A stretch of DNA of 64,000 nucleotides from JAAXGI01 sp965206975 (GTDB lineage: Bacteria; Gemmatimonadota; Gemmatimonadetes; Longimicrobiales; Gaopeijiaceae), in assembly GCA_965206975.1 (NCBI GenBank), contig OZ242253.1, positions 1,364,001 to 1,428,000 on the forward strand, in the 5' to 3' direction. Shown piece after piece: positions 19,049 to 27,426 of the stretch. The notes beneath the pieces are model-generated. The model did no database searches and had not been told where the DNA came from. It worked only from the letters and a program-made list of their open reading frames with translations. The position numbers and the translations under genes were made by a program. Position 1 is the stretch's first letter. The number at the start of each line of letters is the position of its first letter.

Positions 19049-19336
19049 CTACAGCCTCAGGAGGACGCTCCCTTCCGAGACGGAGGGAGGGTCCACGCCG
19101 AGTCCCGACGCGTTCTCCTCGACCCACCCCCGGGCGACGCGGATGCTCTCATCCGTGCCTCCCCTGTCGTCGCAGACGGTTACGGTTACGCCGCCCTCCC
19201 CGGTTCGGGCGATCGTATACGCCACGAGGCCAGGGATGGGTGTCATGAGCGCCTCGAGCTCCTCTGGGCGCTGCTCGATCAGGTCGAAGAGCTTGACCGC
19301 CCCCGGACCCGCGTACGACCGGATCACAGCGTGCAT
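19049..19336 (-). CDS. Small ABM-like (ferredoxin-fold) protein
   Basis: A 95-residue protein beginning MHAVIRSYAGPGAVKLFDLI. The pattern (short beta strand, SYxGPGA, then helix with LFDLIEQRPEELEALMTPIPG and YTIARTGEGGVTVTVCDD) fits the dimeric alpha-beta barrel fold of antibiotic-biosynthesis-monooxygenase-like proteins, often described only as heme-degrading-like or hypothetical. The start at 19336 has GGAG 8 nt upstream; the reading frame stays open upstream without coding character. Cytoplasmic. It is the last gene of a leftward run of exported oxidoreductase-like genes, 173 bp from the next. Confidence 0.5.
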   Translation of the reverse strand: MHAVIRSYAGPGAVKLFDLIEQRPEELEALMTPIPGLVAYTIARTGEGGVTVTVCDDRGGTDESIRVARGWVEENASGLGVDPPSVSEGSVLLRL

Positions 19337-19509
19337 GTGTGGGACTCCATCTTCGGTCCACTGAACACGAGAAGTGAAAGGGGGCAACCCCCGGGTCAGG
19401 CCGCCGGCCGCCCCGGCGAAACGGGCGACGGTAAGGCGTATCCTGCCCCGGGGCGCATTGCCCCCTCCCCACCCACGAATGGCCCGCTCGGACGCCGCGG
19501 GCCGCCCGA

Positions 19510-20151
19510 CTACCGCTGTTCCGGCCAGCCCGTGTCGAGAGGCATGCCGGGGTTCGCGGTGATCGCGAGATTCGCGCAGTGGTGGTACGAATAGCCGCCC
19601 GGGTTGTTGTAGGCGTGATCGGCCATCCACTGAATCACCTGGAGGATGCACTTGTCGCAGTTGATGTTCGGGACCCGGATCTCGGTCTCGTACGTCTGCA
19701 TCTCGTCCGGCCGCTCATTGTGGACGAAGAGGCCGTCGGCGAGCACCGGGATCTCCGGAGCATCCTCGATCTCCGCCGACACCGACCACGGCCCCCGATC
19801 GGAGTCGATTGTGGCTGTCTCCGGATCCGGCGGGAGCTCCGTCGGCGAGTTCACGGCGAGCGCCACCCGGTAGTGCCCCGGGTGATAGATCGTCTCCTGC
19901 ACCTGGAGCGGGAGCATCGATCCGCCCTCGACCGGCGTGATGACGTAGCTCTCGTCGCCCCAGTCGTTGTTGGATCCCCCGCACGGCCCGGCTTTCTGCG
20001 GGTCGCCGCGCTCGTTCTCAACCAGCCATGAGGCGGGCTCGAGAAGCCTGAAGTGTGCCGTGGTTCGCGGAAGCTCGAGTCGGGCGGATGCGCTTGGCGC
20101 CACAAAGGCCAGCGCGGCAATCAGGAGGGAAAACCTTACGGGGACTCTCAT
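19510..20151 (-). CDS. Exported LPMO-like copper-binding protein (SCE4755-type, tentative)
   Basis: A 213-residue secreted protein resembling the polysaccharide-monooxygenase-like family I know as SCE4755 (assigned from memory of the motif pattern). Features: signal peptide, AHFRLLEPASWLVEN (His33), DPQKAGPCGG, YHPGHYRVAL (His90, His93), CDKCILQVIQWMADH and a C-terminal YHHCANLAI. The first His after an Ala, plus the HPGHY element, fits the histidine brace of lytic polysaccharide monooxygenases, if cleavage occurs before His33; this is an inference, as signal peptidase might cut earlier, near Ala23. AAAGGAG lies 7-8 nt before the ATG at 20151. Likely in one operon with the cytochrome-monooxygenase gene upstream (124 bp). 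Confidence 0.5.
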   Translation of the reverse strand: MRVPVRFSLLIAALAFVAPSASARLELPRTTAHFRLLEPASWLVENERGDPQKAGPCGGSNNDWGDESYVITPVEGGSMLPLQVQETIYHPGHYRVALAVNSPTELPPDPETATIDSDRGPWSVSAEIEDAPEIPVLADGLFVHNERPDEMQTYETEIRVPNINCDKCILQVIQWMADHAYNNPGGYSYHHCANLAITANPGMPLDTGWPEQR

Positions 20152-20275
20152 CGGGTCACTCCTTTCAGGGTTGCGGTGCCACCGGGAGCGGGCTTCCTCC
20201 CGGTGTCTACATGATTTTGCGCGGGGGCGGCTCGCCGCAAGCACCCGCAGCACTCCTCCATCTTCTCGAGGTCGC

Positions 20276-21655
20276 TCAGCCGCCCGCGGTCTCGGGGAGC
20301 TGCGTCGCCCGCGCCGCGATCAACCGCTCGTACTCATCCTGGTCGATGTATGTGATCCCGATCCAGGCGTGGGACATCTCATCCACCCCTCGCGCCCCGA
20401 AGCCCACCCACTGATCCGGGTCCGGGTTGATCGGATTGTTCGCGGTGTTGTCGTAGAGCGAGTGTAAGAGAAGCACCGTGCCCGCGGGGAGGACCGGCTT
20501 TGCGTGATCCGCGTACTGGTAGGAGATCTGCCAGTTGTGGTCGTACTTGTCCACGTGGCTCAGGAGCTCCCGCCGTCCGTCGGGATAGACGGCCTCGAGT
20601 GTCATCCCCGTTCCCCGCATATGCATGTGGGGGCGGAAGCTGTGGATCACGGTCGGCCGGTCCAGCACGTGCGCGCCCTCGAGCGTGAGGCTCCCGTGCG
20701 GCGGGATGATCAGGTCGCGCGCCCGCTGCCCCGTCGCGCTCGTCCCGTCGATGAGGAAGCGTTGCTCCCCGATCGAGGCGAGCCCGGGCGCCTCGGCCTC
20801 CGGGTAGAACCAGAGCCCCACCTCCACCACATCATCCACGACCTCCTCACCGATGGGGAAGTAGTGAAGGTTGAAGCGAACCTGCCCGGTTCCCGGGGCA
20901 ATCTGCACGCCGGTGTCCTCGGGGAAGATCTCCGAGGACTTCCCGACACCGTAGCGGGCCAGGGCGACGTTCGTCCCCTGGCCTCCATTAGGGGCCTCCT
21001 GGCTCAGCGTCGCGTGACCGTGGTGGACGACCTTCTTCCCGAGCGGGAAGGCGGGCTTGAACTCGGCGGCCCGGACCCACGTCTCCTGCTCGAATCCCTC
21101 GAACGGGATCTCTGAATTCCACCACTGGTCCTGCCCGTTCGCTGCGACCGTGTAGGGGGTCGAGCGGACGATCAGGTCGGGGGGACCCATCTCGTCCTCG
21201 AGGGCCCACTTCGCCGGATCGGGCCACGACACCGGCGGGGGCAGATCGGCCGGGTCGCCTTCCGGCGCACCCGCGTCGACCCACGCCAGGATCGTCTCGA
21301 TCTCTTCGTCCGTAAGCGAGATGTCGTTAGCGAAATCCTGGATTCCCACCGTCCGGTCGATGTGCCAGGGCGGCATGACCCGACGCTCGACCCGGTCCCG
21401 GATGAGCACCGTCCAGGGGCGGGCTTCCTCGTAGGTCAGGAGGGACATCGGTCCGATCCCCTCCGGCCGGTGGCACTCCTGGCACGACGCCTGAAGGATC
21501 GGGGCCAGATCCCGCGAGAAGGTAGGCGCAGTCTCCTGCGCCGCGGCACTTGCCGCGAGCGCGGCAAGTGAGAAGGCGCCGCCGGCCACGATCCACGACC
21601 ATGGGCTCCGGGTCTCCCCCGACGGCCGGTCCGCTATCGCTCTCCCGTTCCGCAT
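20276..21655 (-). CDS. Exported cytochrome c fused to a PHM-like copper type II monooxygenase
   Basis: A 459-residue exported protein with two parts. After a signal peptide (cleavage near 40), a mono-heme cytochrome c domain carries CQECH (Cys58, Cys61, His62). The C-terminal ~300 residues match peptidylglycine alpha-hydroxylating monooxygenase topology, with every copper ligand present in order: His211-His212 (VVHHGH) and His264 (FNLHYF) for CuH; His343 and His345 (PHMHMRGTG) and Met427 (DEMSHAWIGITYID) for CuM. In PHM an external reductant supplies electrons; here the heme domain could do so. The substrate is unknown. AAGGAGG precedes the ATG. The next leftward gene codes the LPMO-like protein; 17 bp separate it from the gene upstream. 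Confidence 0.5.
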   Translation of the reverse strand: MRNGRAIADRPSGETRSPWSWIVAGGAFSLAALAASAAAQETAPTFSRDLAPILQASCQECHRPEGIGPMSLLTYEEARPWTVLIRDRVERRVMPPWHIDRTVGIQDFANDISLTDEEIETILAWVDAGAPEGDPADLPPPVSWPDPAKWALEDEMGPPDLIVRSTPYTVAANGQDQWWNSEIPFEGFEQETWVRAAEFKPAFPLGKKVVHHGHATLSQEAPNGGQGTNVALARYGVGKSSEIFPEDTGVQIAPGTGQVRFNLHYFPIGEEVVDDVVEVGLWFYPEAEAPGLASIGEQRFLIDGTSATGQRARDLIIPPHGSLTLEGAHVLDRPTVIHSFRPHMHMRGTGMTLEAVYPDGRRELLSHVDKYDHNWQISYQYADHAKPVLPAGTVLLLHSLYDNTANNPINPDPDQWVGFGARGVDEMSHAWIGITYIDQDEYERLIAARATQLPETAGG

Positions 21656-21672
21656 CGACCCCCCTCCTTGCG

Positions 21673-22533
21673 CTATGGCGCGACTTCAACCCTCAGATAT
21701 CCGTTCGTCCAGCAGCAGAAAAACTCGAAATCCGGCATCTCGTTGTAAGCAAGTACCCGAAGAACGTACTCGCCAGGCGTGTGAAACGTCACCTCGTTCA
21801 TCGCCGCGCCCCCGGTCGCGTCAACCTCCGTCTCCGTCTCCCGGAAGGTCACGTCGCCCGCGCCCTGATGCTGCATCCACCGCAGGAGGATCGGCCGGTC
21901 GTCCTCGCGGTGCGGGTTCTCCCTGTCCGTCCAGACGGCGATGTTTGTCGGGATCCCTGCACGGGCCCCGACAGCTCCCGCCATGATCCCGGAGAAGCCG
22001 ATGCCCTGGGGCCCTTCCTCCTCGAAGCGGATCGTCGGGGCCACATTCAACCGGCCGGGCTGGTCCCACCCGTCGAGCTGATACGGTGCGACCGTCAGGC
22101 GCCCCGGCACGGAGAACGTCTCCCCGTCCACGCGGAGCATCCACACCACGTCGCGGGCCCCGAAGTCCGCCGGCACGGTCACGGAGAACACCCCCCAGTG
22201 CCTCCGGTCTCCCTCCGGTGCCGGGAGGAAGTGGGTGGGCTGCAATCCGTCGAACTCCCGTGGCTCGATGAAGTTGTCGGGTCCGAGCGGGATATCGAGC
22301 ACCTCGTCCGTGTTCACGTTCCAGTAACCGAACACGAGGTCGTAGGTGCCGTCCGGATTCTGCTGCCACCCCTCGAAGAAGGGGACGACGGGGCCGCCCG
22401 ACGGCCGGAGAAACTGAAGATTGAACTGGTGTCCGCCGACATTGGCCACCCTGGGCTGGCCTGCGAGCGGGGTCCAGCCGGGAACGGCTGCACCCAGGAT
22501 GAGGCAAAGACCGACCACGACGTGCCGACTCAC
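21673..22533 (-). CDS. Exported protein of unknown function
   Basis: I do not recognise this family. The product (286 residues from the GTG at 22533; GTG at 22539 is also possible) has a signal peptide (SRHVVVGLCLILGAAVPGW) and then a beta-rich body without repeats: GHQFNLQFLRPSGGPVVPF, FGYWNVNTDEVLDIPLGPDN, and a C-terminal HTPGEYVLRVLAYNEMP followed by CCWTNGYLRVEV. The C-terminal phrase resembles an Ig-like domain. A GAGGGG stretch lies 9 nt before the chosen start. It is 17 bp upstream of the cytochrome-monooxygenase gene, so both are surely co-transcribed and it is likely a partner in the same extracellular process. Confidence 0.5.
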   Translation of the reverse strand: MSRHVVVGLCLILGAAVPGWTPLAGQPRVANVGGHQFNLQFLRPSGGPVVPFFEGWQQNPDGTYDLVFGYWNVNTDEVLDIPLGPDNFIEPREFDGLQPTHFLPAPEGDRRHWGVFSVTVPADFGARDVVWMLRVDGETFSVPGRLTVAPYQLDGWDQPGRLNVAPTIRFEEEGPQGIGFSGIMAGAVGARAGIPTNIAVWTDRENPHREDDRPILLRWMQHQGAGDVTFRETETEVDATGGAAMNEVTFHTPGEYVLRVLAYNEMPDFEFFCCWTNGYLRVEVAP

Positions 22534-22665
22534 GCTCACCACCCCCTCTGCCTCGCCGCGACACCCGTGGAGTCCGACCGCAGGATCCCCCCGCCGTCGA
22601 GTCCCAACCGGACAATACGGTATCGGCCCCGCCACGGCCGAGCAAGCGCGATGCGGGTGCCGTGC

Positions 22666-23709
22666 CTAGCGCCCGAGGAGGCGGACGCCGCCGCCGAATA
22701 CCGTGCCTCCGATCGGGATGCGGGTGCCGGTCCGGGTCATCGTCGCCATGTCGAAGTTGACCATGTCGTCGCTCAGCTCGTTCATGACGTGGAGCGTCCG
22801 GCTGTCGGGGGAAAAGACCGGGAAGCCGTGCCCCGTGTCGTCGCCCTCCGGGCTGATCCGGAGGTTCGCCACGACTTCCCGGGTGCGCGTGTCGATGATG
22901 GTGACCTCGGGGCCCTGCGTGGCGGCCGCGAACCGTCCGTCCGGGGAGACCGCGGTGCGCCCCGCGCCGGAGACCCGAGGCTCGATCACCTCGATGATCT
23001 CATCGGTCCGCGTGTTGATCGCCGTGATTGATCCGTCCCCGTCCCCGTTTACCCACGCTTCCCCGTTCGGGCCCCCGAAGGCGACCCCCGTGGGCCGGCT
23101 CCTCTGGTGGAGCTGGATCACCCGCACGATCTCGTCCGTCTCCGTGTCGATCACGACGACCCGGAAGTCGCGTGTTGGAAAGTAGAGCTTCCCATTCGAG
23201 GGGTGGATGGCGAGGTGGTTGCCCGCGCTCACCGTGTTGATCTTCCCGATCTCTCCGGTCTCCGTGTCGTAGACGACGATCCCGGGCACCTCGGCGTACT
23301 GCACCGTGATGTAGAGCTTCCTCCCGTCTCCGGTGAGCGCGAGGCCGTGAGGGTCGCTCGACGTGGACCCACGTTCCCCGATGCGGGCAAAGCCGCGGAC
23401 CTCGAGGGGCCGGGAGAAGTGCTCGGACTCGATCACCCCCGTCTGAGTGAAGCTCTCCAAGTCGAGGATGACGACCTGCTTCGCGTAGGGGATGGATATG
23501 TACGCCGTTCTTTGGTCCGGCGAGATGACGCCCTCGTGGGTCTCCCCGTACCACTCGCCGGGCACGAAGAACTCCTTCAGGATCTCGCCCGTAACCGGGT
23601 GCACCTCGGAGACCTTGTTGTCGATGTGGCTGACCGCGATGACCGTATACTCCTGCGCCGCGAGCGGGCCGGAAGCGAGGAGCGCGAGACAAACGAGGAT
23701 TCTCTGCAT
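22666..23709 (-). CDS. Exported YVTN-type beta-propeller protein
   Basis: A 347-residue exported protein made of about seven propeller blades with the YVTN/surface-layer pattern: SPDQRTAYISIPYAKQVVIL, GDGRKLYITVQYAEVPGIVV, YDTETGEIG, VVVIDTETDEIVRVI, AINTRTDEIIEVI, SPDGRFAAATQG and FSPDSRTLHVMNELSDD. The signal peptide is MQRILVCLALLASGPLAAQ. The ATG at 23709 is preceded by GAAGG; the frame extends 12 codons further up without signal-peptide logic. Such propellers act as binding scaffolds or as quinoprotein-like domains; no PQQ ligands are evident. First gene of the leftward cluster, 132 bp before the unknown exported protein. Confidence 0.5.
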   Translation of the reverse strand: MQRILVCLALLASGPLAAQEYTVIAVSHIDNKVSEVHPVTGEILKEFFVPGEWYGETHEGVISPDQRTAYISIPYAKQVVILDLESFTQTGVIESEHFSRPLEVRGFARIGERGSTSSDPHGLALTGDGRKLYITVQYAEVPGIVVYDTETGEIGKINTVSAGNHLAIHPSNGKLYFPTRDFRVVVIDTETDEIVRVIQLHQRSRPTGVAFGGPNGEAWVNGDGDGSITAINTRTDEIIEVIEPRVSGAGRTAVSPDGRFAAATQGPEVTIIDTRTREVVANLRISPEGDDTGHGFPVFSPDSRTLHVMNELSDDMVNFDMATMTRTGTRIPIGGTVFGGGVRLLGR

Positions 23710-23969
23710 GGCTGGACCTTCGGTGGCACCGGTGGACGAGAGCACCCTGCCGCGCGGCGGGCGGGGCAGGTGCGGCCATCCCTACAGTAAGCATAGGGGT
23801 CGCCCCGAGGCCCGCGCTAGGCGTGTTCCGGGTGCAGCGGCTCGTTGCCCGGGGTGGCTTAGACCCCTCCGGCGCGGGCCGTGTCCCCTCCACCCCAGGG
23901 AGGGGTGCCATTTGCACGCCTCCCGCGGATGCTTACCCGCCGGATGGGCCGCCGGGCCACCACTCCCCC

Positions 23970-24275
23970 GTGCCGCGAGGAGAAGCTCATGAACCATGGA
24001 GACCTACGGAGCCCGGCACGCTTCCCGTCGTGCCGGTCGCGTTCGCGCTGATCCTCCCCAGAGACGCGGCCGGCTGGAAACGCGGCGCCTTCCTCTCCGC
24101 GGTCCCAAGCCTGCATATCGTCGAGCACAACTTCTATTGCACCTGGGTGGACACGCCGGATCTCGTCCCCGCCGCCGGCTTCCAGGAGACGGGCCAAGCT
24201 ATCGCAAAGATCATCGAAGAGGTCGGTGCAGTGGGGGTGAGCGAGATCCGGGGCGACCGCTACCCGCAGGAGTGA
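23970..24275 (+). CDS. Small hypothetical protein, start unclear
   Basis: The frame has strong G/C bias at third positions and a natural composition (LILPRDAAGWKRGAFLSAVP, NFYCTWVDTPDLVPAAGF, IAKIIEEVGAVGVSEIRGDR), so it is probably coding. I recognise no family. No ATG is in frame; the best starts are GTG at 23970 or GTG at 24030. A good ribosome site (AGGAG) and an ATG at 23989 lie just upstream but in another frame, which hits a stop after 20 codons; a single-base change there may have broken the original start. It might be a gene fragment. Confidence 0.5.
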   Translation: MPRGEAHEPWRPTEPGTLPVVPVAFALILPRDAAGWKRGAFLSAVPSLHIVEHNFYCTWVDTPDLVPAAGFQETGQAIAKIIEEVGAVGVSEIRGDRYPQE

Positions 24276-24369
24276 TGAGGTGGCCCCAGGGCTTGGCGTC
24301 CGGGGCCGTTCCCTACATCTTGGCCAGAGACTTGCGCGCCCCAAATCCCCACACGCGGGAACGTCGTCG

Positions 24370-24600
24370 ATGATCGGAGTCGGTGAGATCGTCCTCCTCC
24401 TTGTGGCCTTTCTATTTGCGGGCGGCGTGGCCTCCAAACTCGCCAAGTGGATCTTCTTCCGGAGGGCCACGGGGTCGAAGCAGCTCCTCTGGGCCGTCAC
24501 GAGCTGGCTTCAGGGCCGTGGCGAACACCCGCCGCCGGGGGGAAGCGAGGGGGAGGGTCCCGCTCCCCGGGGGGAGGATCCCGACGCGGGGCGCGGGTGA
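24370..24600 (+). CDS. Small single-pass membrane protein
   Basis: A 76-residue product with one N-terminal transmembrane helix (VGEIVLLLVAFLFAGGVASKL), a short basic segment (KWIFFRR) and a disordered Pro/Gly/Glu-rich tail. The family is not recognised. The ATG at 24370 starts directly into the helix; the Shine-Dalgarno match (GGGAA) is weak. Function cannot be inferred. The next gene is 237 bp away. Confidence 0.5.
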   Translation: MIGVGEIVLLLVAFLFAGGVASKLAKWIFFRRATGSKQLLWAVTSWLQGRGEHPPPGGSEGEGPAPRGEDPDAGRG

Positions 24601-24675
24601 GTGGGCCCGTCCATTCGGAGGTAGGGCGAGCCCGGCCCCGGGGCCTCCGTACCTCCCCGTGTCCCCGGCGCCCGT

Positions 24676-24705
24676 TTGACAGCGCTTCTCGTCCCCGCCT
24701 ACGTT
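24676..24705 (+). promoter_or_regulatory. Likely promoter of the DUF1592 cytochrome operon
   Basis: TTGACA (24676-24681), an 18-bp spacer, then TACGTT (24700-24705). The -35 is perfect; the -10 is partial. A near-identical arrangement (TTGACG-N18-TACTTT) precedes 48127. It would give a leader of about 125 nt before the gene at 24838. Confidence 0.5.
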
Positions 24706-24837
24706 GCTCCGGCTGCGGACACCCGGGGTCGAGGAGCTTCCAAGCGCCGCCGGGGAGCCCCTTGGGGGCACTGGCGCGAGGGGAGGTAACCCACGATCCC
24801 GAACCGGGTGTGGTACCGAAACGAACGCGAAGAAGAG

Positions 24838-27387
24838 ATGCCTGATCGCTCCCGACCCCGATACACGTCGATTCCAGCACTCGCGATGAGTGCCGGGGCC
24901 GTGGTCGCCGTCCTCTGGGGCGCCTGGGGCGCGAGCGCGTCGCACCGCGGCGTCCCGGGCGCCAGGACTTCCTTCGCGCGTCTCCCCGATGCAGGCACCG
25001 TTCACGCCGGAAACGCACAGGACACGGCAGACGTCCAAGCCGTGCTCGACGAATACTGCGTCGTCTGCCACAACCAGACAACCGGTACCGCGAACCTCGC
25101 CTTTGACACGCTGAACGTGACTCTCCCGAGCGCGCACCCGGTGACGTGGGAGAAGGTGATCACGAAGCTTCGCACGGGCTCGATGCCGCCGAGCGGGATG
25201 CCACGACCCGATCGAGCCACGTACGACGCGGTCGCGACCGTCCTTGCGGCCTCGCTCGACGCGGCGTGGGCGGAAGATCCGTATCCGGGCCGGATCAACG
25301 CGATCCACCGTCTAAACCGCACCGAGTACAACAACGCGATCCGCGATCTCCTCGCGATCGACTTGGATGTGCGCGAGCTGCTGCCCGGAGACGAGACTGC
25401 GGACGGGAGCTTCGACAACATCGCGGCCTCCCTCACGATCAGTACGGCGCACCTCGAACGGTACGGGTCCGTGGCCCGGCAGGTCACTCGTCTTGCCACA
25501 GGGCTCCCGCCCCAGGGTGCGGATTTCAAGATCTTCCGGGTGGATGAGCTCCTCAAGCAGACGGAACTCATGAGCGAGGACCTCCCGCTTGGGTCCAGGG
25601 GCGGGATGGCCATCCGCCATCACTTCCCGGCGGACGGGGAATACCTCCTTAAGGTCAACCTGACCGCGAACTACGCGGACTACCTGAAGGGGATGGGGTG
25701 GCCCCAGGAGATCGAATTCCGCCTTGACGGAGAGCTCCTCGACCGCTTCACGGCCGGGGGCGGGGCGCTCGAATACCGGCCCGCGGCGGCCAGCTACGAA
25801 GGGGCCGGCAACCCGGGGTTCCAGGGTGACCTGGAGTGGGAAGAGTATATGCTCGGCGTGGCGGACGACCACCTAGAGGTGCGGACCTTCGTTGCCGGCG
25901 GCCCCCACGTCGTGGGCGTCTCCTTCCCGATGTACATGTGGGAGTCCGAGACTCTTCTCCCGCAGCCGCCCCTTCGCGAGTGGGGGAAGACGCTCAAGGA
26001 TGACGCCCGCTACATGGACTATCAGGGGGTGAACGACCTGATGATCGAGGGGCCGTTCGCGATTTCCCCGTCCGTCGCCGACACGCCGAGCCGCCGGGAG
26101 ATCTTCACCTGCGTCCCGGAGACGGAGGCAGAGGAAGCCTCGTGCGCGACCCAAATCATCGAACGGATGGCGCGCCGCGCGTACCGGCGTCCCGTGTCGG
26201 ATGAGGACATCGGGAAGCTGATGCCCTTCTTCCGCCAGGGGAGGGAAGAGGGGGAGAGCTTCGAGGCTGGGGTCCAGTTTGCGCTTGAGCGGATCCTGGT
26301 CGATCCCGCCTTCCTCCTTCGGATCTACCGGGATCCTCCCTCCCCCGCGGAAGCCTACCGGCTGAGCGACCTCGAGGTGGCGTCCCGCCTTTCCTTCTTC
26401 GTCTGGAGCAGCATCCCCGACGAGCTGCTCCTCGACCTGGCGGAGGCCGGGCGGCTCACGGGCCGGGCCGTCCTGAGGGAGCAGGTTCTTCGAATGCTCG
26501 CCGATCCGAGAGCGGCGGAGGCGCTGACGGAGGGATTTGCGAGCCAGTGGCTGAACCTCCGCGTTCTCGAGGACAAGGTGGCGGACGAGGACCTGTACCC
26601 CTCCTTCGACCACAACCTTCTCGAGGCGATGCGGCTCGAGACGGAGATGTTCGTCTCGAGCACGATTGCAGAGGACCGGAGCGTCCTCGACCTCCTGAGG
26701 GCGGACTATACGTACGTCAACGAGCGGCTCGCCCGGCATTACGGAATGGACGGGGTGTACGGCAGCCGCATGCGGCGCGTCACCCTCCCGAATCTGGAGG
26801 AGCGGGGCGGGATCCTCGGACACGCCGGGCTCCTTGCGCTTGCGGCGTACCCGAACCGGACGTCCCCGGTCCTCCGGGGGAAGTGGCTCCTCGACAACAT
26901 CCTCGGGACACCGGTGCCGCCCCCGCCCGCGAGCGTGAATACGGACCTTGAGAGCGTGGATGTCTCTCCGACGGCGACGATCCGCGAGCGGATGGCGCTC
27001 CACAGCACGGATCCGGTGTGTGCGACGTGCCACTCCGTTCTCGATCCACTCGGCTTCGCTCTCGAGAGCTTCGATGCGGTGGGGGCGTTGCGAGCCCGGG
27101 ACGAGAAAGGGAATCCGGTGGACGATTCGGGGGTGTGGCCCGGCGGTACGGAGGTGAACGGGCTCGCCGGTCTTCGTACGATGCTCCTCGACCGCCGCGA
27201 GCAGTTCGTGAACACGTTGACGGCCAAGCTCATGTTGTACGCGCTTGGCCGAAGGATCGAGTACTATGATCAGCCCGCCATCCGGAGGATCGTCCGCGGA
27301 GCGGCGGCGCGGGATTACGCTTGGTCGGAGGTCATCGCCGGGATCGTCGCGAGCCCCGGCTTTCTGATGCGGGCGCCGTCGGAGTAG
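24838..27387 (+). CDS. Planctomycete-type cytochrome (DUF1587/1592/1588/1585 protein)
   Basis: An 849-residue exported protein with the full module order of the DUF1587-DUF1592-DUF1588-DUF1585 family. The N-terminal cytochrome c site is CVVCH (Cys74, Cys77, His78). Then come HRLNRTEYNNAIRDLLAID (DUF1587), the DUF1595/1592 region around RMARRAYRRPVSDEDIGKL, and DUF1588 ending in CATCHSVLDPLGFALESFDA, a second CxxCH motif near residue 730. DUF1585 closes the protein (KLMLYALGRRIEYYD). Function is undefined; these proteins are exported and pair with DUF1552 proteins, as here (39 bp to the next gene). An N-terminal hydrophobic segment (IPALAMSAGAVVAVLWGAWG) is the export signal. Confidence 0.5.
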   Translation: MPDRSRPRYTSIPALAMSAGAVVAVLWGAWGASASHRGVPGARTSFARLPDAGTVHAGNAQDTADVQAVLDEYCVVCHNQTTGTANLAFDTLNVTLPSAHPVTWEKVITKLRTGSMPPSGMPRPDRATYDAVATVLAASLDAAWAEDPYPGRINAIHRLNRTEYNNAIRDLLAIDLDVRELLPGDETADGSFDNIAASLTISTAHLERYGSVARQVTRLATGLPPQGADFKIFRVDELLKQTELMSEDLPLGSRGGMAIRHHFPADGEYLLKVNLTANYADYLKGMGWPQEIEFRLDGELLDRFTAGGGALEYRPAAASYEGAGNPGFQGDLEWEEYMLGVADDHLEVRTFVAGGPHVVGVSFPMYMWESETLLPQPPLREWGKTLKDDARYMDYQGVNDLMIEGPFAISPSVADTPSRREIFTCVPETEAEEASCATQIIERMARRAYRRPVSDEDIGKLMPFFRQGREEGESFEAGVQFALERILVDPAFLLRIYRDPPSPAEAYRLSDLEVASRLSFFVWSSIPDELLLDLAEAGRLTGRAVLREQVLRMLADPRAAEALTEGFASQWLNLRVLEDKVADEDLYPSFDHNLLEAMRLETEMFVSSTIAEDRSVLDLLRADYTYVNERLARHYGMDGVYGSRMRRVTLPNLEERGGILGHAGLLALAAYPNRTSPVLRGKWLLDNILGTPVPPPPASVNTDLESVDVSPTATIRERMALHSTDPVCATCHSVLDPLGFALESFDAVGALRARDEKGNPVDDSGVWPGGTEVNGLAGLRTMLLDRREQFVNTLTAKLMLYALGRRIEYYDQPAIRRIVRGAAARDYAWSEVIAGIVASPGFLMRAPSE

Positions 27388-27426
27388 ACGGCCCCCCGGG
27401 TTCGGCCCGATTCGGAGGTACAAAGG

